Shown here: in pieces, positions 7,333-15,919 of the stretch
How positions within the stretch are numbered: position 1 is the first letter of the stretch
Layout of the letters: the number at the start of each line of letters is the position of its first letter
Source of the DNA: Desulfovibrio aminophilus DSM 12254
GTDB taxonomy: Bacteria; Desulfobacterota; Desulfovibrionia; Desulfovibrionales; Desulfovibrionaceae
Reading direction: 5' to 3'
NCBI RefSeq assembly: GCF_000422565.1
Contig: NZ_AUMA01000015.1
Location: 1 to 64,000, forward strand
DNA: 64,000 bases
Position numbers and translations under genes: made by a program
The notes under the pieces: generated by a model
Database searches by the model: none
Told to the model about the DNA's origin: nothing
The model's input: only the letters and a program-made list of their open reading frames with translations

Positions 7333-8793
7333 ATGGGTGGCCAGGGCCGGGGGCAGGAGCAGGGTCACGGCGGTGCCTTCGCCCTCCTTGCTCTGGAGGT
7401 CCACGTTGCCGCCGATGTCGTCCATGATCTTGCGGATCATGGCCAGTCCCAGGCCCGAACCCTTGCCCTTGGTGGAGAAGAAGGGCGAGAAGACCTTGTC
7501 GCGCAGTTCCGGCGCGATGCCCTCGCCCGTGTCGCGGACCTCCAGGGTCACGTGGTCGCGGGTCATGCCGGTGCGGATGGTGATGTCGCCGCCGTCGGGC
7601 ATGGCCTCCACGGCGTTCTTGAGCAGGTTGATGAGGCACTGCTTGATGAGTTCCGGGTCGGCCTTGGCCCGGGCCAGGCCTTCGGCGGGCTGGAAGGCGA
7701 TCCTGGCTCCGGCGCGTTCGCAATCCCCGCGCATGAGTTCGATGGTCTGCTCCACCACCTGGTTCAGCTCCACGGCGGCCTCGCGGCCCTCGGTGGGGCG
7801 CGAGAAGTTGATGATGCTCTTGAGGATGGTGTCCAGGCGCTTGGACTCCTCCAGGATGATCCCGAGCTTTTCGCGCGCGGCCTGGTCCTGGTTGCCCTGG
7901 CGCATGAGCGAATTGGCGAAGCCGGAGATGGCGAACAGCGGGTTGCGGATTTCGTGGGCGATGTAGGTGGAGAGCTGGCCGATGGAGGCGAGTTTCTCCG
8001 ACTGCTGGAGGCGCTGCTCCATCTCGGTGCGCTTGGTGATGTCGCGGCGCATGGCCACCACGTTGACCAGCGTGGCCCCGTCGAAGATGGGGTAGGTGTA
8101 GATGCGGTAGTAACGCATGCGGCCCGTGTCGTCGACCTCGGTCTGGATGGCCTCCGAGGGTTCGCCGGTGCGGGCGGTGATGTCGAAGGGCGTCTCGCAG
8201 GGCGTGTCCGGCGGCGGGCAGTGCGGGCCGTAGAAGAATTCCAGGAAGGGGCGGCCCACGAAGTCCTTCTTGGACTTGCCCAGGCGTTTGCTGACGGTCT
8301 CGTTGACGTCCAGCACGTGGCCCTGGGGCGAGAGGAAGAAGATTTCGTCCGAGAGCTGGTCCGAGATGGATTTGAGCAGGGTCTGGGTGTGCATGAGGTC
8401 GACCTTGCAGGCCACCCACATCTGCTCGGTGGTCAGCAGGCGCACGAAGAACCCGGCCGCGTCGCGCTCCACCAGGGCCACCTCGGCGGGCAGTTCGCGG
8501 CGTAGGGCATGCAGGATGCCGGGGTCGCCGGTGGATTCCAGCACGAGGTTGATCTCGGGATGGGCGGCGAGCATGGCCTGATAGTCGGGGTAGATGGGCA
8601 GGCTCATGCCCGGCCCGAAGGGGTCGCCCTCCACGCCGTCGCCCGGCAGGGCCGCCGCCACGAGGCCCAGCTCGGTCAGGACGCGGCCGCTGCCCTGGCT
8701 CACGAACAGTTCCCAGAAGGGCATGAGCGAGGTCTTGTTGCCGATGACGCCGACCTTGTACCGCTTGCCCTCGTCCAACGCCCGGGGTTCCAT
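7303..8793 (-). CDS. PAS-domain sensor histidine kinase with N-terminal Rossmann-like domain
   Basis: A 496-residue cytoplasmic kinase without membrane helices. Residues 12-110 ('KVGVIGNKTSL', 'INLVLESTGD') look like a dinucleotide-binding Rossmann fold of the GFO/IDH type. A PAS domain follows (about 140-255), then HisKA with phospho-acceptor H280 in IAHEIRNP and an HATPase domain (about 375-490) with the GSGLGLAM box. No response regulator is adjacent. Start at 8793 has GAGGGAG upstream; the frame remains open to 11508 only as antisense of rimO and neighbours. A soluble nucleotide- or redox-sensing kinase is plausible. Confidence 0.87.
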   Translation of the reverse strand: MEPRALDEGKRYKVGVIGNKTSLMPFWELFVSQGSGRVLTELGLVAAALPGDGVEGDPFGPGMSLPIYPDYQAMLAAHPEINLVLESTGDPGILHALRRELPAEVALVERDAAGFFVRLLTTEQMWVACKVDLMHTQTLLKSISDQLSDEIFFLSPQGHVLDVNETVSKRLGKSKKDFVGRPFLEFFYGPHCPPPDTPCETPFDITARTGEPSEAIQTEVDDTGRMRYYRIYTYPIFDGATLVNVVAMRRDITKRTEMEQRLQQSEKLASIGQLSTYIAHEIRNPLFAISGFANSLMRQGNQDQAAREKLGIILEESKRLDTILKSIINFSRPTEGREAAVELNQVVEQTIELMRGDCERAGARIAFQPAEGLARAKADPELIKQCLINLLKNAVEAMPDGGDITIRTGMTRDHVTLEVRDTGEGIAPELRDKVFSPFFSTKGKGSGLGLAMIRKIMDDIGGNVDLQSKEGEGTAVTLLLPPALATHPPDSPFEGA

Positions 8794-8901
8794 CACGCGC
8801 TCCCTCTTTTCCTCTACAGGGCATATTGGCACGGACCGCGGCCCAGGGCAAGGGCGGGGGAAGGGCTTTGCGGCCGGGCTGATCCGGGATATGCTGGGGA
8901 G

Positions 8902-10209
8902 ATGACGACGATCAACGTGCATACCGTGAGCCTGGGCTGTCCCAAGAACCGCGTGGACACCGAGCGCATGCTCGGGGCCCTGGGCGCGGACATGGCGGCC
9001 GTGGACGATCCCCGGGCGGCGGATCTCATCCTGGTGAACACCTGCGGCTTCATCCGCCCGGCCGTGGAGGAGTCCGTGTCCACCGTCCTGGAACTGGCCG
9101 AGGCCGTGCGCGACGCCAAGCCCCGGCCCGTGCTGGCCGTCACCGGCTGCCTCGTCTCGCGCTACGGCGACGAGCTGCGAGCCGAGCTGCCCGAGGTGGA
9201 CCTCTGGCTCTCCACCCGCGAATTGACCCAGTGGCCCGCGCTGGCCGCCCAGGCCCTCGCGCGCCGGGGCTTCCGCGATCCGGCCGCTCGCCGTCTCTCC
9301 ACCGGCCCGGCCTACGCCTACCTGAAGATCTCCGAGGGCTGCTCCCACCGCTGCCGCTTCTGCACCATCCCCTCGATCCGGGGCCCGCACGTGAGCCGGA
9401 CCCTGGAGGAGATCGAGGCCGACGCCCGCGACATGCTGGCCCAGGGCGTGCCCGAGCTGGTGGTGGTGGGCCAGGACGTGACCGCCTGGGGCCACGACCT
9501 GGGCGAGAAGAACGGCCTGCGCCCCCTGCTGACGCGCCTGCTGCCCCTGCCGGGCTTGCGCCGCCTGCGGCTCATGTATCTCTACCCCGCCGGGCTGACG
9601 AACTCCGTGCTGGATTTCATGCGCCAGGCCGGGCCGCCCCTGCTGCCCTATTTCGACGTGCCGCTCCAGCACGCCCACCCGGACGTGCTCAAGAACATGG
9701 GCCGTCCCTTCGCCGCCGACCCCCGGCTGGTGGTCGAGCGCATCCGTTCCCGCTTCCCCGAGGCCGCCCTGCGCACCTCGATCATCGTCGGCTACCCCGG
9801 CGAGACCGAGAAGCGCTTCCGCGCCCTCATGGACTTCGTGGCCGAGGTCCGCTTCACCCACCTGGGCGTGTTCGCCTATCAGGCCGAGGAGGGCACCCCG
9901 GCGGCGGCCATGTCCTCCCAGGTCAGCGCCCGGGTCAAGGAGGAGCGCCGCGCCGCGCTCATGGAGCTTCAGGCCGGGATCAGCGCCGAGCACCTGCGCT
10001 GCTACGTGGGCGAGGAGATGGACGTGCTCATCGAGGGCCCGCATCCCGAATGGCCGGGGCTCTCCAGGGGCCGGGCCTGGTTCCAGGCCCCGGAGGTGGA
10101 CGGCCTGACCTTCGTCTCCGCCCCGCCGGAAAAGACCCTGCGGCCCGGCGCCATCGTCCGCGCCCGCGTGGAGTCGAGCACCGACTACGATCTGTCGGCG
10201 CTGGTCTAG
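8902..10209 (+). CDS. rimO: Ribosomal protein S12 methylthiotransferase RimO
   Basis: A 435-residue radical SAM enzyme that adds a methylthio group to an aspartate of ribosomal protein S12. The N-terminal UPF0004 domain has the three Fe-S cysteines (SLGCPKNRVD, NTCGF, TGCLVSRYG), the radical SAM domain has CSHRCRFC, and a C-terminal TRAM domain follows. 'GCSHRCRFCTIPSIRG' and the early 'SLGCPKNRVDTE' distinguish RimO from MiaB. Start at 8902 is preceded by GGGGAG at close spacing; the open frame upstream is antisense to the kinase. Divergent from the histidine kinase with a 108-base gap. Confidence 0.95.
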   Translation: MTTINVHTVSLGCPKNRVDTERMLGALGADMAAVDDPRAADLILVNTCGFIRPAVEESVSTVLELAEAVRDAKPRPVLAVTGCLVSRYGDELRAELPEVDLWLSTRELTQWPALAAQALARRGFRDPAARRLSTGPAYAYLKISEGCSHRCRFCTIPSIRGPHVSRTLEEIEADARDMLAQGVPELVVVGQDVTAWGHDLGEKNGLRPLLTRLLPLPGLRRLRLMYLYPAGLTNSVLDFMRQAGPPLLPYFDVPLQHAHPDVLKNMGRPFAADPRLVVERIRSRFPEAALRTSIIVGYPGETEKRFRALMDFVAEVRFTHLGVFAYQAEEGTPAAAMSSQVSARVKEERRAALMELQAGISAEHLRCYVGEEMDVLIEGPHPEWPGLSRGRAWFQAPEVDGLTFVSAPPEKTLRPGAIVRARVESSTDYDLSALV

Positions 10210-10224
10210 GCGGGACGGGAGGAA

Positions 10225-10243
10225 CCGGGGGCCCGCCCCCCGG
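10225..10243 (+). terminator. GC-rich hairpin after rimO
   Basis: Arms CCGGGGG and CCCCCGG with a five-base loop, 15 bases past the stop. No T-run, so it may be a rho-assisted or mRNA-protecting hairpin. Confidence 0.35.
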
Positions 10244-10390
10244 ACCTCGTCAAGGGAATGAATGCGATACCCGCTTGCGCAATATCCGTGAAGGGCCGGC
10301 GGGCATTGCGGTGGACGGGCATCCTGCATAGGCTGCGCGCAATCCAGGCCTTGACCCATATCCCGGCCGCCCAGCAGGGGCGGAGGAGAG

Positions 10391-11347
10391 ATGATGCCCG
10401 CACCGCGACAGCGCTTCACGCCATTGCTGCCTTGGCTTTTGTCCGCCCTGCTGCTGGCTTTGCTGGCCTGCGCCTCGGCCAAGCCCGCCGCCGGGCCGGA
10501 TTCCGCCCAGCCGGAAAGCCTGCCCGCCGCCTCCACCCTGCGCGCGGGAGACGTCATCCTGGCCTGGCGCGACCTGCCCGCGCCGCCGAAGCACAACGCC
10601 GCCCGGCCGCTGCTGCTGGTCACCGGCTTCGCTATGAGCGCCGAGGGCTGGAACAGGGAGTTCGTGCGCGGGCTGAACTCCGGCCGCCGGGTCATCCTCA
10701 TGGACAACCGGGGCATGGGCGCGGCCGCGGATTTGCCCGCCGGAGCGCCCGTGGACATGCCCGCCATGGCGGCGGACGCCGCGCGCCTGCTGGACGTCCT
10801 GGGCATCGCCAAGGCCGACGTGCTCGGTTGGTCCATGGGCGGTGGCGTCGCCCTGGAGCTTGCCCTGGCCCGGCCGGAGAGGGTGGGCGCGCTTGTGCTG
10901 TATGCGCCGCCGCTTTCCGGCGCGCGGGTGAAGCCCATGCTGGACCGCATGTTCGCCATGAGCCCGGCGGAGCTCAAGGAGGCGCTGTTCCCGCGGCAGT
11001 GGGCGGCGGCGCATCCGGAGGTCTGGGCCGCAATGCCGCCTCCCGTCGCGATTCCCGAGGGCATGGCCGCGCGGCAATACGCGGCGCTTTGCTCTTGGCC
11101 CGGCGTTGCCGCGCGCCTGCCGGGCCTGCGCGTTCCGGCGCTGTTCCTGGTCGGCGGAGATGACTGGGTATGCCCGCCGCTGGACGGGCGCGCCCAGGCC
11201 GCGGCGGTTCCCGGCGCGCGCTTTGAGCTGGTTCCCCAGGGCGGGCACTGGATGATGCACCAGAACCCGCGGGAACTGGCGCGGCTGGTGGATGCGTTTC
11301 TGCGCCGCGCTCCCCTGGACCCGCGCCCGGGCTCGGCCCGGGATTGA
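10391..11347 (+). CDS. Alpha/beta-hydrolase lipoprotein
   Basis: A 318-residue alpha/beta hydrolase with an N-terminal lipoprotein signal (hydrophobic run ending LLALLAC, lipobox cysteine near residue 27), so it is probably anchored in the outer or inner membrane facing the periplasm. The nucleophile elbow is GWSMGGG, and the catalytic histidine is in 'QGGHWMMH' near residue 280. 'VGGDDWVCPP' supplies the likely acid region. Substrate unknown. Start has GGAGGAG immediately upstream (two successive ATGs at 10391 and 10394). Confidence 0.85.
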   Translation: MMPAPRQRFTPLLPWLLSALLLALLACASAKPAAGPDSAQPESLPAASTLRAGDVILAWRDLPAPPKHNAARPLLLVTGFAMSAEGWNREFVRGLNSGRRVILMDNRGMGAAADLPAGAPVDMPAMAADAARLLDVLGIAKADVLGWSMGGGVALELALARPERVGALVLYAPPLSGARVKPMLDRMFAMSPAELKEALFPRQWAAAHPEVWAAMPPPVAIPEGMAARQYAALCSWPGVAARLPGLRVPALFLVGGDDWVCPPLDGRAQAAAVPGARFELVPQGGHWMMHQNPRELARLVDAFLRRAPLDPRPGSARD

Positions 11348-11371
11348 ACGGAAAGGCGGAAAGAGAGAGGC

Positions 11372-12556
11372 ATGAATCCCTGGCATGAAGAATCCACCGT
11401 TCTCGTGACCTGTCCCAAGGGCCTGCCGCCGTTTCTGGGCCGGGAGATGCGGGAATTGGGGCTGGAGGGAGTGCGGGAGCTGGTTTCGGGCGTGGAGGCC
11501 CGGGGCACGCTCCTCGACTGTCTGCGCCTGAGCCTGGAGGTCCGTACCGGCCACCGGGCGCTCTATGAACTGACGCGCTTCCGGGCCAAGGGGCCGGACG
11601 ATCTCTATCGGGAGGCCGGGACAATCCCCTGGGAGGAGCTGATTCCGGCCGACGGGTACGTCTCCGTGGCCTCGGCTTTGCGCACCGAGGCGGTCAACGA
11701 CTCGCGCTTCGCCAATCTCCGGCTCAAGGACGCCATCGTGGACCGCATCGCGGCCCGCATGGGTCGCCGCCCGGATTCCGGCCCGGACCAAAGCCGGGCC
11801 TGCGTGTTCTTGTACTGGCAGGGCACCGACGTGGCGGTCTACCTGGACGCCGGCGGCGACTCGCTTTCGCGCCGGGGCTGGCGCACCATGCCCGGCAAGG
11901 CCCCGCTCCAGGAGACCCTGGCCGCCGGGATGCTCCTGGCCGCCGGTTGGCCGGAGATCGCGGCCCGGGGCGGGCACCTCGTCTGCCCCATGTGCGGAGC
12001 GGGAACCCTGGCCATCGAGGGCGCGCTCATGGCCCTGAACCGCGCGCCGGGACTCGGCCGCGAGAACTTCGCGGCCATGCATCTGTTGGGGTACGACGAG
12101 GAGGCCTTCGAGGAGCTGCGCGACGCCGCCCTGACCCGGGCCCGCTCCACGCTGCCCGGCGGCCGCGTCCTGGCCTCGGACATCGATTCCGGCCAGATGA
12201 ACGCCGCCGCCACCAACGCGGCCCAGGCCGGGGTCGGGGCCCTGGTGGGCCGGGAGGTCCGCGACTTCCGGGAGCAGGAGATCCCGCCCGGAGCCGGGCT
12301 CGTCATCGTGAACCCGGAATACGGCGCGCGCCTGGGCGAGGTCGCGAAACTCCGGGAGACCTATAAGGCCCTGGGCGACTTCCTCAAGCAGCGCTGCCGG
12401 GGATACCGGGCCGCGATCCTCTGCGGCGAGCCGGACCTGGCCAAGTGCGTGGGCCTCAAGCCCTCGCGCCGCATCCCGTTCTGGAACGCCAAGATCGAGT
12501 GCCGTCTGCTGCTCTACGAGCTGTACGAGGGGAGCCGGAAGGCGCGGGAACGCTAG
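11372..12556 (+). CDS. RlmL/YpsC-like THUMP-domain 23S rRNA methyltransferase
   Basis: A 394-residue protein with an N-terminal THUMP-containing region (about 1-165) and a C-terminal N6-adenine/N2-guanine methyltransferase domain (UPF0020). Residues near 210 ('LVCPMCGAGTLAIEGALMA') are the SAM-binding loop. The catalytic motif is normally NPPYG; here it reads NPEYG ('VIVNPEYGARLGE', about residue 313). The rest of the fold appears intact. It follows the hydrolase gene by 24 bases and may share its message. Target is predicted to be 23S rRNA by family, but the altered motif makes specificity uncertain. Confidence 0.83.
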   Translation: MNPWHEESTVLVTCPKGLPPFLGREMRELGLEGVRELVSGVEARGTLLDCLRLSLEVRTGHRALYELTRFRAKGPDDLYREAGTIPWEELIPADGYVSVASALRTEAVNDSRFANLRLKDAIVDRIAARMGRRPDSGPDQSRACVFLYWQGTDVAVYLDAGGDSLSRRGWRTMPGKAPLQETLAAGMLLAAGWPEIAARGGHLVCPMCGAGTLAIEGALMALNRAPGLGRENFAAMHLLGYDEEAFEELRDAALTRARSTLPGGRVLASDIDSGQMNAAATNAAQAGVGALVGREVRDFREQEIPPGAGLVIVNPEYGARLGEVAKLRETYKALGDFLKQRCRGYRAAILCGEPDLAKCVGLKPSRRIPFWNAKIECRLLLYELYEGSRKARER

Positions 12557-12557
12557 A

Positions 12558-12600
12558 AGCCCTCTTTCGCCTTTCCGAGACGGGGCGAAGCCCCCTAGGC
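12558..12600. repeat. Dispersed palindromic repeat (short copy) between convergent genes
   Basis: Contains CTTTCGCCTTTCCGAGACGG and GGGCGAAGCCC, matching the repeat family seen at 7190 and elsewhere. It lies between two convergent stops, where it could act as a terminator for both. Confidence 0.6.
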
Positions 12601-15114
12601 GAGGCGTTCGGAAAGCACCCGCGCCAGTTCGCGTTCGAGTTCCGCGCGCTCCACGGGCTTGGAGAGGTAGCCGTCCATTCCGGCGGCCAGGAAGCGTTCG
12701 CGGTCGCCGGACATGGCGTGGGCCGTGAGGGCGATGATCGGCACGCGGGCCGCGTCGCCCAGGGAGGCGTCGGCCCGGATGGCCCGGGTGGCCGCCATGC
12801 CGTCCATGTCCGGCATCTGGATGTCCATGAACACCGCGTCCACGCTTTCGGCCTTCAGCGCCGCGAGGGCGCCGCGGCCGTCTCCGACCGCGATCACCGC
12901 GTGTCCGGCCTGTTCCAGCATCCGGCTCACGGCCAGCCGGTTGAGCCGCTCGTCCTCCACCAGGAGCAGCCGCAGGGGCGGAAGCGTCGGGACCGGATCA
13001 CCCTCCTGGGCCGCGGAGCCGGCCTCCGGTTCGGCGAAGGCCAGGGGCAGGGTGACGTGCACCTCGGTGCCCACCTCCGGTTCGGAGCAGACCGCCAGCG
13101 AACCGCCCATGAGATCCACCAGGCGTTTGACGATGTTCAGGCCGAGCCCCGCGCCGCCTTGCCGCCGGGTGTAGGGATTCTCGATCTGGGTGAACGGCTC
13201 GAAGATGATCTTCAATTTCTCGTCCGGGATGCCGATGCCCGTGTCGCGGATGGCGATGTGCAGGGCCAGGTCGGCCCCGGCGGGGACCACGGGCAGGGGG
13301 TAGGCCTCGATGTGGATTTCGCCGCGCTCGGTGTACTTCAGGGCGTTGCCCACCAGGTTGAAGACGATCTGGCGCAGGCGGCCCGCGTCGCCCAGCAGCG
13401 GCCGCGACAGTTCCGGCGCGACCTCGGTCGTGAGCGCGAGGCCCTTGGCCCGTGCGGATTCGGCCAGGGCTCCCAGGACCGGGGCGATGACGGATTTCGG
13501 CGTGAACGGGGTCCTGCGCAGATGCATCTTGCCGGACTCGATGCTGGAGATGTCCAGCACGTCGCTCAGGATCTGGTTCAGGTGGCGGCTGGCCTCCAGG
13601 GCGGCCCGCACCCATTCCGCCTGTTCGTTCTCGTGTCCGGGCTCCCGCAGGAGCTGGAGCATGCCCATGACGCCGCTCAGGGGCGTGCGGATTTCGTGGC
13701 TCATGATGGCCAGGAATTCCGACTTCGCCTTGCTGGCGGCCTCGGCGTCCTCCTTGGCCTGGCGCAGTTCGTCCTCGGCGTGCTTGCGGCTGGTGATGTC
13801 GCGCACCAGGACCACGAAGCGGCCCTGCCCGCCGATGACCGCGAAGCGGATGCTCACCTCGACCCAGAACAGGCTCCCGTCCTTCTTCTTGGCCAGCCAG
13901 GTGAAGGTCTGCGGTTTTTCCTCCCGGGCCTTGCGCAGCCACTCCAGGGCCTCGTTCTGGGAATAGGGAGGCTCGCCCAGGCTCAGATCCTCGACGGACA
14001 GGGCGAGAGCCTCCTCGCGGGAGTAGCCGTACATCTCGCACATGGCCCGGTTCACGTCGAGGATCGCGCCGGTGTCCGCGTCATCGACGAACACGGCGTC
14101 GTTGCTCGAATCCAGCACGTTCTTCAGGTAGCTTTCGCTGGCCCGCAGGGCCTCCTGCATCCGCTTGCTGTCCGAGATGTCGTGGACGATGGAATGGATG
14201 AGGTTGCGGCCCTTGTGCACGATGGCCCCGCTGAGGACTTCCACGTCCCGCTCCGTGCCGTCGGCCAGCCGATGCCGGAATTCGAAGCGCAGCCGCCGTG
14301 CGCTGAGGGCCTTGGCCATCTCCTCGCGCACCGCCTCCGGCGGGAGCGTGTTGATCTCCTGGATGCGCATGGACTGGAGCTGTTCCCTGGGCCAGCCGTA
14401 GAACTCCGCGGCGGCGCGGTTCGCGTCCATGATTTTGCCCGTCTCCGGGTCGAGGAGCAGCTTCACGGCCGCGTGGTCCTCGAAGAGCTTGCGGAACAGG
14501 GTTTCGCTTTCCTCCAGCTCCGCCCGCACGCGGGCGTTGCGCAGCCGTTTGACCAGCAGCACCCCGGTCAGGGCCGTGCCCAGGGGGTAGAGCAGAAGCA
14601 CGGGCAGGCTGATGCGGCGGAGGACGACGAGGGCCGTGTCCCAGGGCAGCGTGAGCATGAGCAGGAGCATGGCCGCGTGCACGGCCAGGCCGAAACGGTA
14701 CAGTTCGCCCCAGGAAGCGTCGTGCAGCGGCCGCTTGCGGCGGTAGCGCCAGGCCACGCCGATGAGGCCCGAGGCCAGGATGACCGAAACGCCGGTCCAG
14801 GCTCCCACCCCGCCCTGGTACAGCCGGTAGGCGGCGGCCATGAGCACGCAGACCGCCGTGGGGATGGTGCCGAAGAACAGGCCGGAAATGCCGATGAGCA
14901 CGGATCGGGTGTCGAAGACCAGCCCGGGCTGGAGCGTCCAGGGGGTGAGCATGATGACCACCACCAGCACGCCCAGGATCAGGCCCAGCGCGGCCCGGGC
15001 CGTCAGGGCGTCGCGGGGGCGGCCCCGGAGCGGGAAGAGGTCGAAGACGAGAATCGCCGCCAGAAGCAGGGAGATGTTCTGGATCAGGGGCAGAAGGGCT
15101 TCGATGGTATGCAC
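12595..15114 (-). CDS. Hybrid sensor histidine kinase: 5TMR-LYT, two PAS, HisKA, HATPase, receiver
   Basis: An 839-residue inner-membrane hybrid kinase. Residues 1-190 contain five or six hydrophobic segments of the 5TMR-LYT sensor type. PAS domains lie at about 203-325 and 328-450. HisKA has H473 in MSHEIRTP, the HATPase domain runs about 580-695, and a C-terminal receiver (about 715-835) has its phospho-acceptor in 'DAVFMDIQMPDMDGM'. It starts at a GTG (15114) with GGGGGA upstream. No DNA-binding partner is adjacent, so output is likely through a phosphorelay to a distant protein. Confidence 0.9.
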   Translation of the reverse strand: MHTIEALLPLIQNISLLLAAILVFDLFPLRGRPRDALTARAALGLILGVLVVVIMLTPWTLQPGLVFDTRSVLIGISGLFFGTIPTAVCVLMAAAYRLYQGGVGAWTGVSVILASGLIGVAWRYRRKRPLHDASWGELYRFGLAVHAAMLLLMLTLPWDTALVVLRRISLPVLLLYPLGTALTGVLLVKRLRNARVRAELEESETLFRKLFEDHAAVKLLLDPETGKIMDANRAAAEFYGWPREQLQSMRIQEINTLPPEAVREEMAKALSARRLRFEFRHRLADGTERDVEVLSGAIVHKGRNLIHSIVHDISDSKRMQEALRASESYLKNVLDSSNDAVFVDDADTGAILDVNRAMCEMYGYSREEALALSVEDLSLGEPPYSQNEALEWLRKAREEKPQTFTWLAKKKDGSLFWVEVSIRFAVIGGQGRFVVLVRDITSRKHAEDELRQAKEDAEAASKAKSEFLAIMSHEIRTPLSGVMGMLQLLREPGHENEQAEWVRAALEASRHLNQILSDVLDISSIESGKMHLRRTPFTPKSVIAPVLGALAESARAKGLALTTEVAPELSRPLLGDAGRLRQIVFNLVGNALKYTERGEIHIEAYPLPVVPAGADLALHIAIRDTGIGIPDEKLKIIFEPFTQIENPYTRRQGGAGLGLNIVKRLVDLMGGSLAVCSEPEVGTEVHVTLPLAFAEPEAGSAAQEGDPVPTLPPLRLLLVEDERLNRLAVSRMLEQAGHAVIAVGDGRGALAALKAESVDAVFMDIQMPDMDGMAATRAIRADASLGDAARVPIIALTAHAMSGDRERFLAAGMDGYLSKPVERAELERELARVLSERLA

Positions 15115-15318
15115 GGACGATCCCCCGGCGCGCGAATGGTTCTCGACTCTTCATGATCTAGCACGGCCGGCTCGGAATGGGGAGTATTTTCCCCCGACGG
15201 GTTCGGGGAGACGCGGAGCGGGTTCCCGTTTTCCCGCAATGCGGGGAAGCCGCTTGCAAGGGGTGGTGCAGCGCGGTACTTGGAAACGATTCGGAAACCT
15301 TTTCCCAAGGAGTTCTTC

Positions 15319-15741
15319 ATGAAACGGATCATGATCTTGCTGGTTGCAGCCTTGTGTCTGTGTCTCGGCGCGATCACGGCCCGGGCGGGCGGCCTGCCGG
15401 ACCTCAAGGGCGACTGGACCTGCGTGAGCAAGCCCGTGGTCATGGGCAAGCCGGGCCACCGGGAGCCCGCCACCTCGCCCGTCTTTTCCGAGGGCGTGGC
15501 CTTCACCCTGCGCATCACGGCCCAGGACGGCGAACGTTTCTATGGCGAGCGCTTTTCCGCCAAGCACAAGGAGACCGTGCTCGGCATGATCGACGAGGAC
15601 GGGACCATGACCCTGGTGGACGACGACGGCATCTTCATCGGCTCGTACGACAAGGCCACGGACCGCCTGAAGCTGCGCTACATGGAGCCGGGCAAGGACT
15701 CCAAGGTCGTGTCCGTGGGGATCTACACCCGCAAAAAGTAA
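15319..15741 (+). CDS. Small secreted protein of unknown function
   Basis: A 140-residue protein with a clear Sec signal peptide (MKRIMILLVAALCLCLGA, cleavage after ARA near residue 22). The mature part, about 118 residues, is beta-rich ('LKGDWTCVSKPVV', 'TMTLVDDDGIFIGSYD') and resembles small lipocalin-like or avidin-like barrels, but I cannot name a family. Start at 15319 is preceded by AAGGAG; an upstream in-frame ATG at 15280 is less likely. The gene is monocistronic and ends in a terminator. Confidence 0.75.
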   Translation: MKRIMILLVAALCLCLGAITARAGGLPDLKGDWTCVSKPVVMGKPGHREPATSPVFSEGVAFTLRITAQDGERFYGERFSAKHKETVLGMIDEDGTMTLVDDDGIFIGSYDKATDRLKLRYMEPGKDSKVVSVGIYTRKK

Positions 15742-15763
15742 GCCCCCTCGGGGCGTTTCGGAA

Positions 15764-15792
15764 ATACGGGGAGGCTCTGTGCCTCCCCGTAT
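15764..15792 (+). terminator. Hairpin terminator
   Basis: Perfect 12-base-pair stem ATACGGGGAGGC / GCCTCCCCGTAT with a five-base loop, 23 bases after the stop of the small secreted protein. The following CTT is a weak T-run. Confidence 0.65.
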
Positions 15793-15812
15793 CTTGCCTG
15801 GCGTGACCCTTT

Positions 15813-15885
15813 CCTGCCTTTCCATGAAGCGGCGAAGTCGCCTGCCTTTCCCTGATGGGGCGAAGCCCCCCTTCACTTTGGGGGG
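15813..15885. repeat. Dispersed palindromic repeat
   Basis: Contains GCCTTTCCATGAAGCGGCGAAG and GATGGGGCGAAGCCCCCC-type hairpins of the window-wide family, lying just before corA. Confidence 0.6.
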
Positions 15886-15919
15886 GATTTGTGGGACAGC
15901 GGGGACCGGGAGGTTCGTC

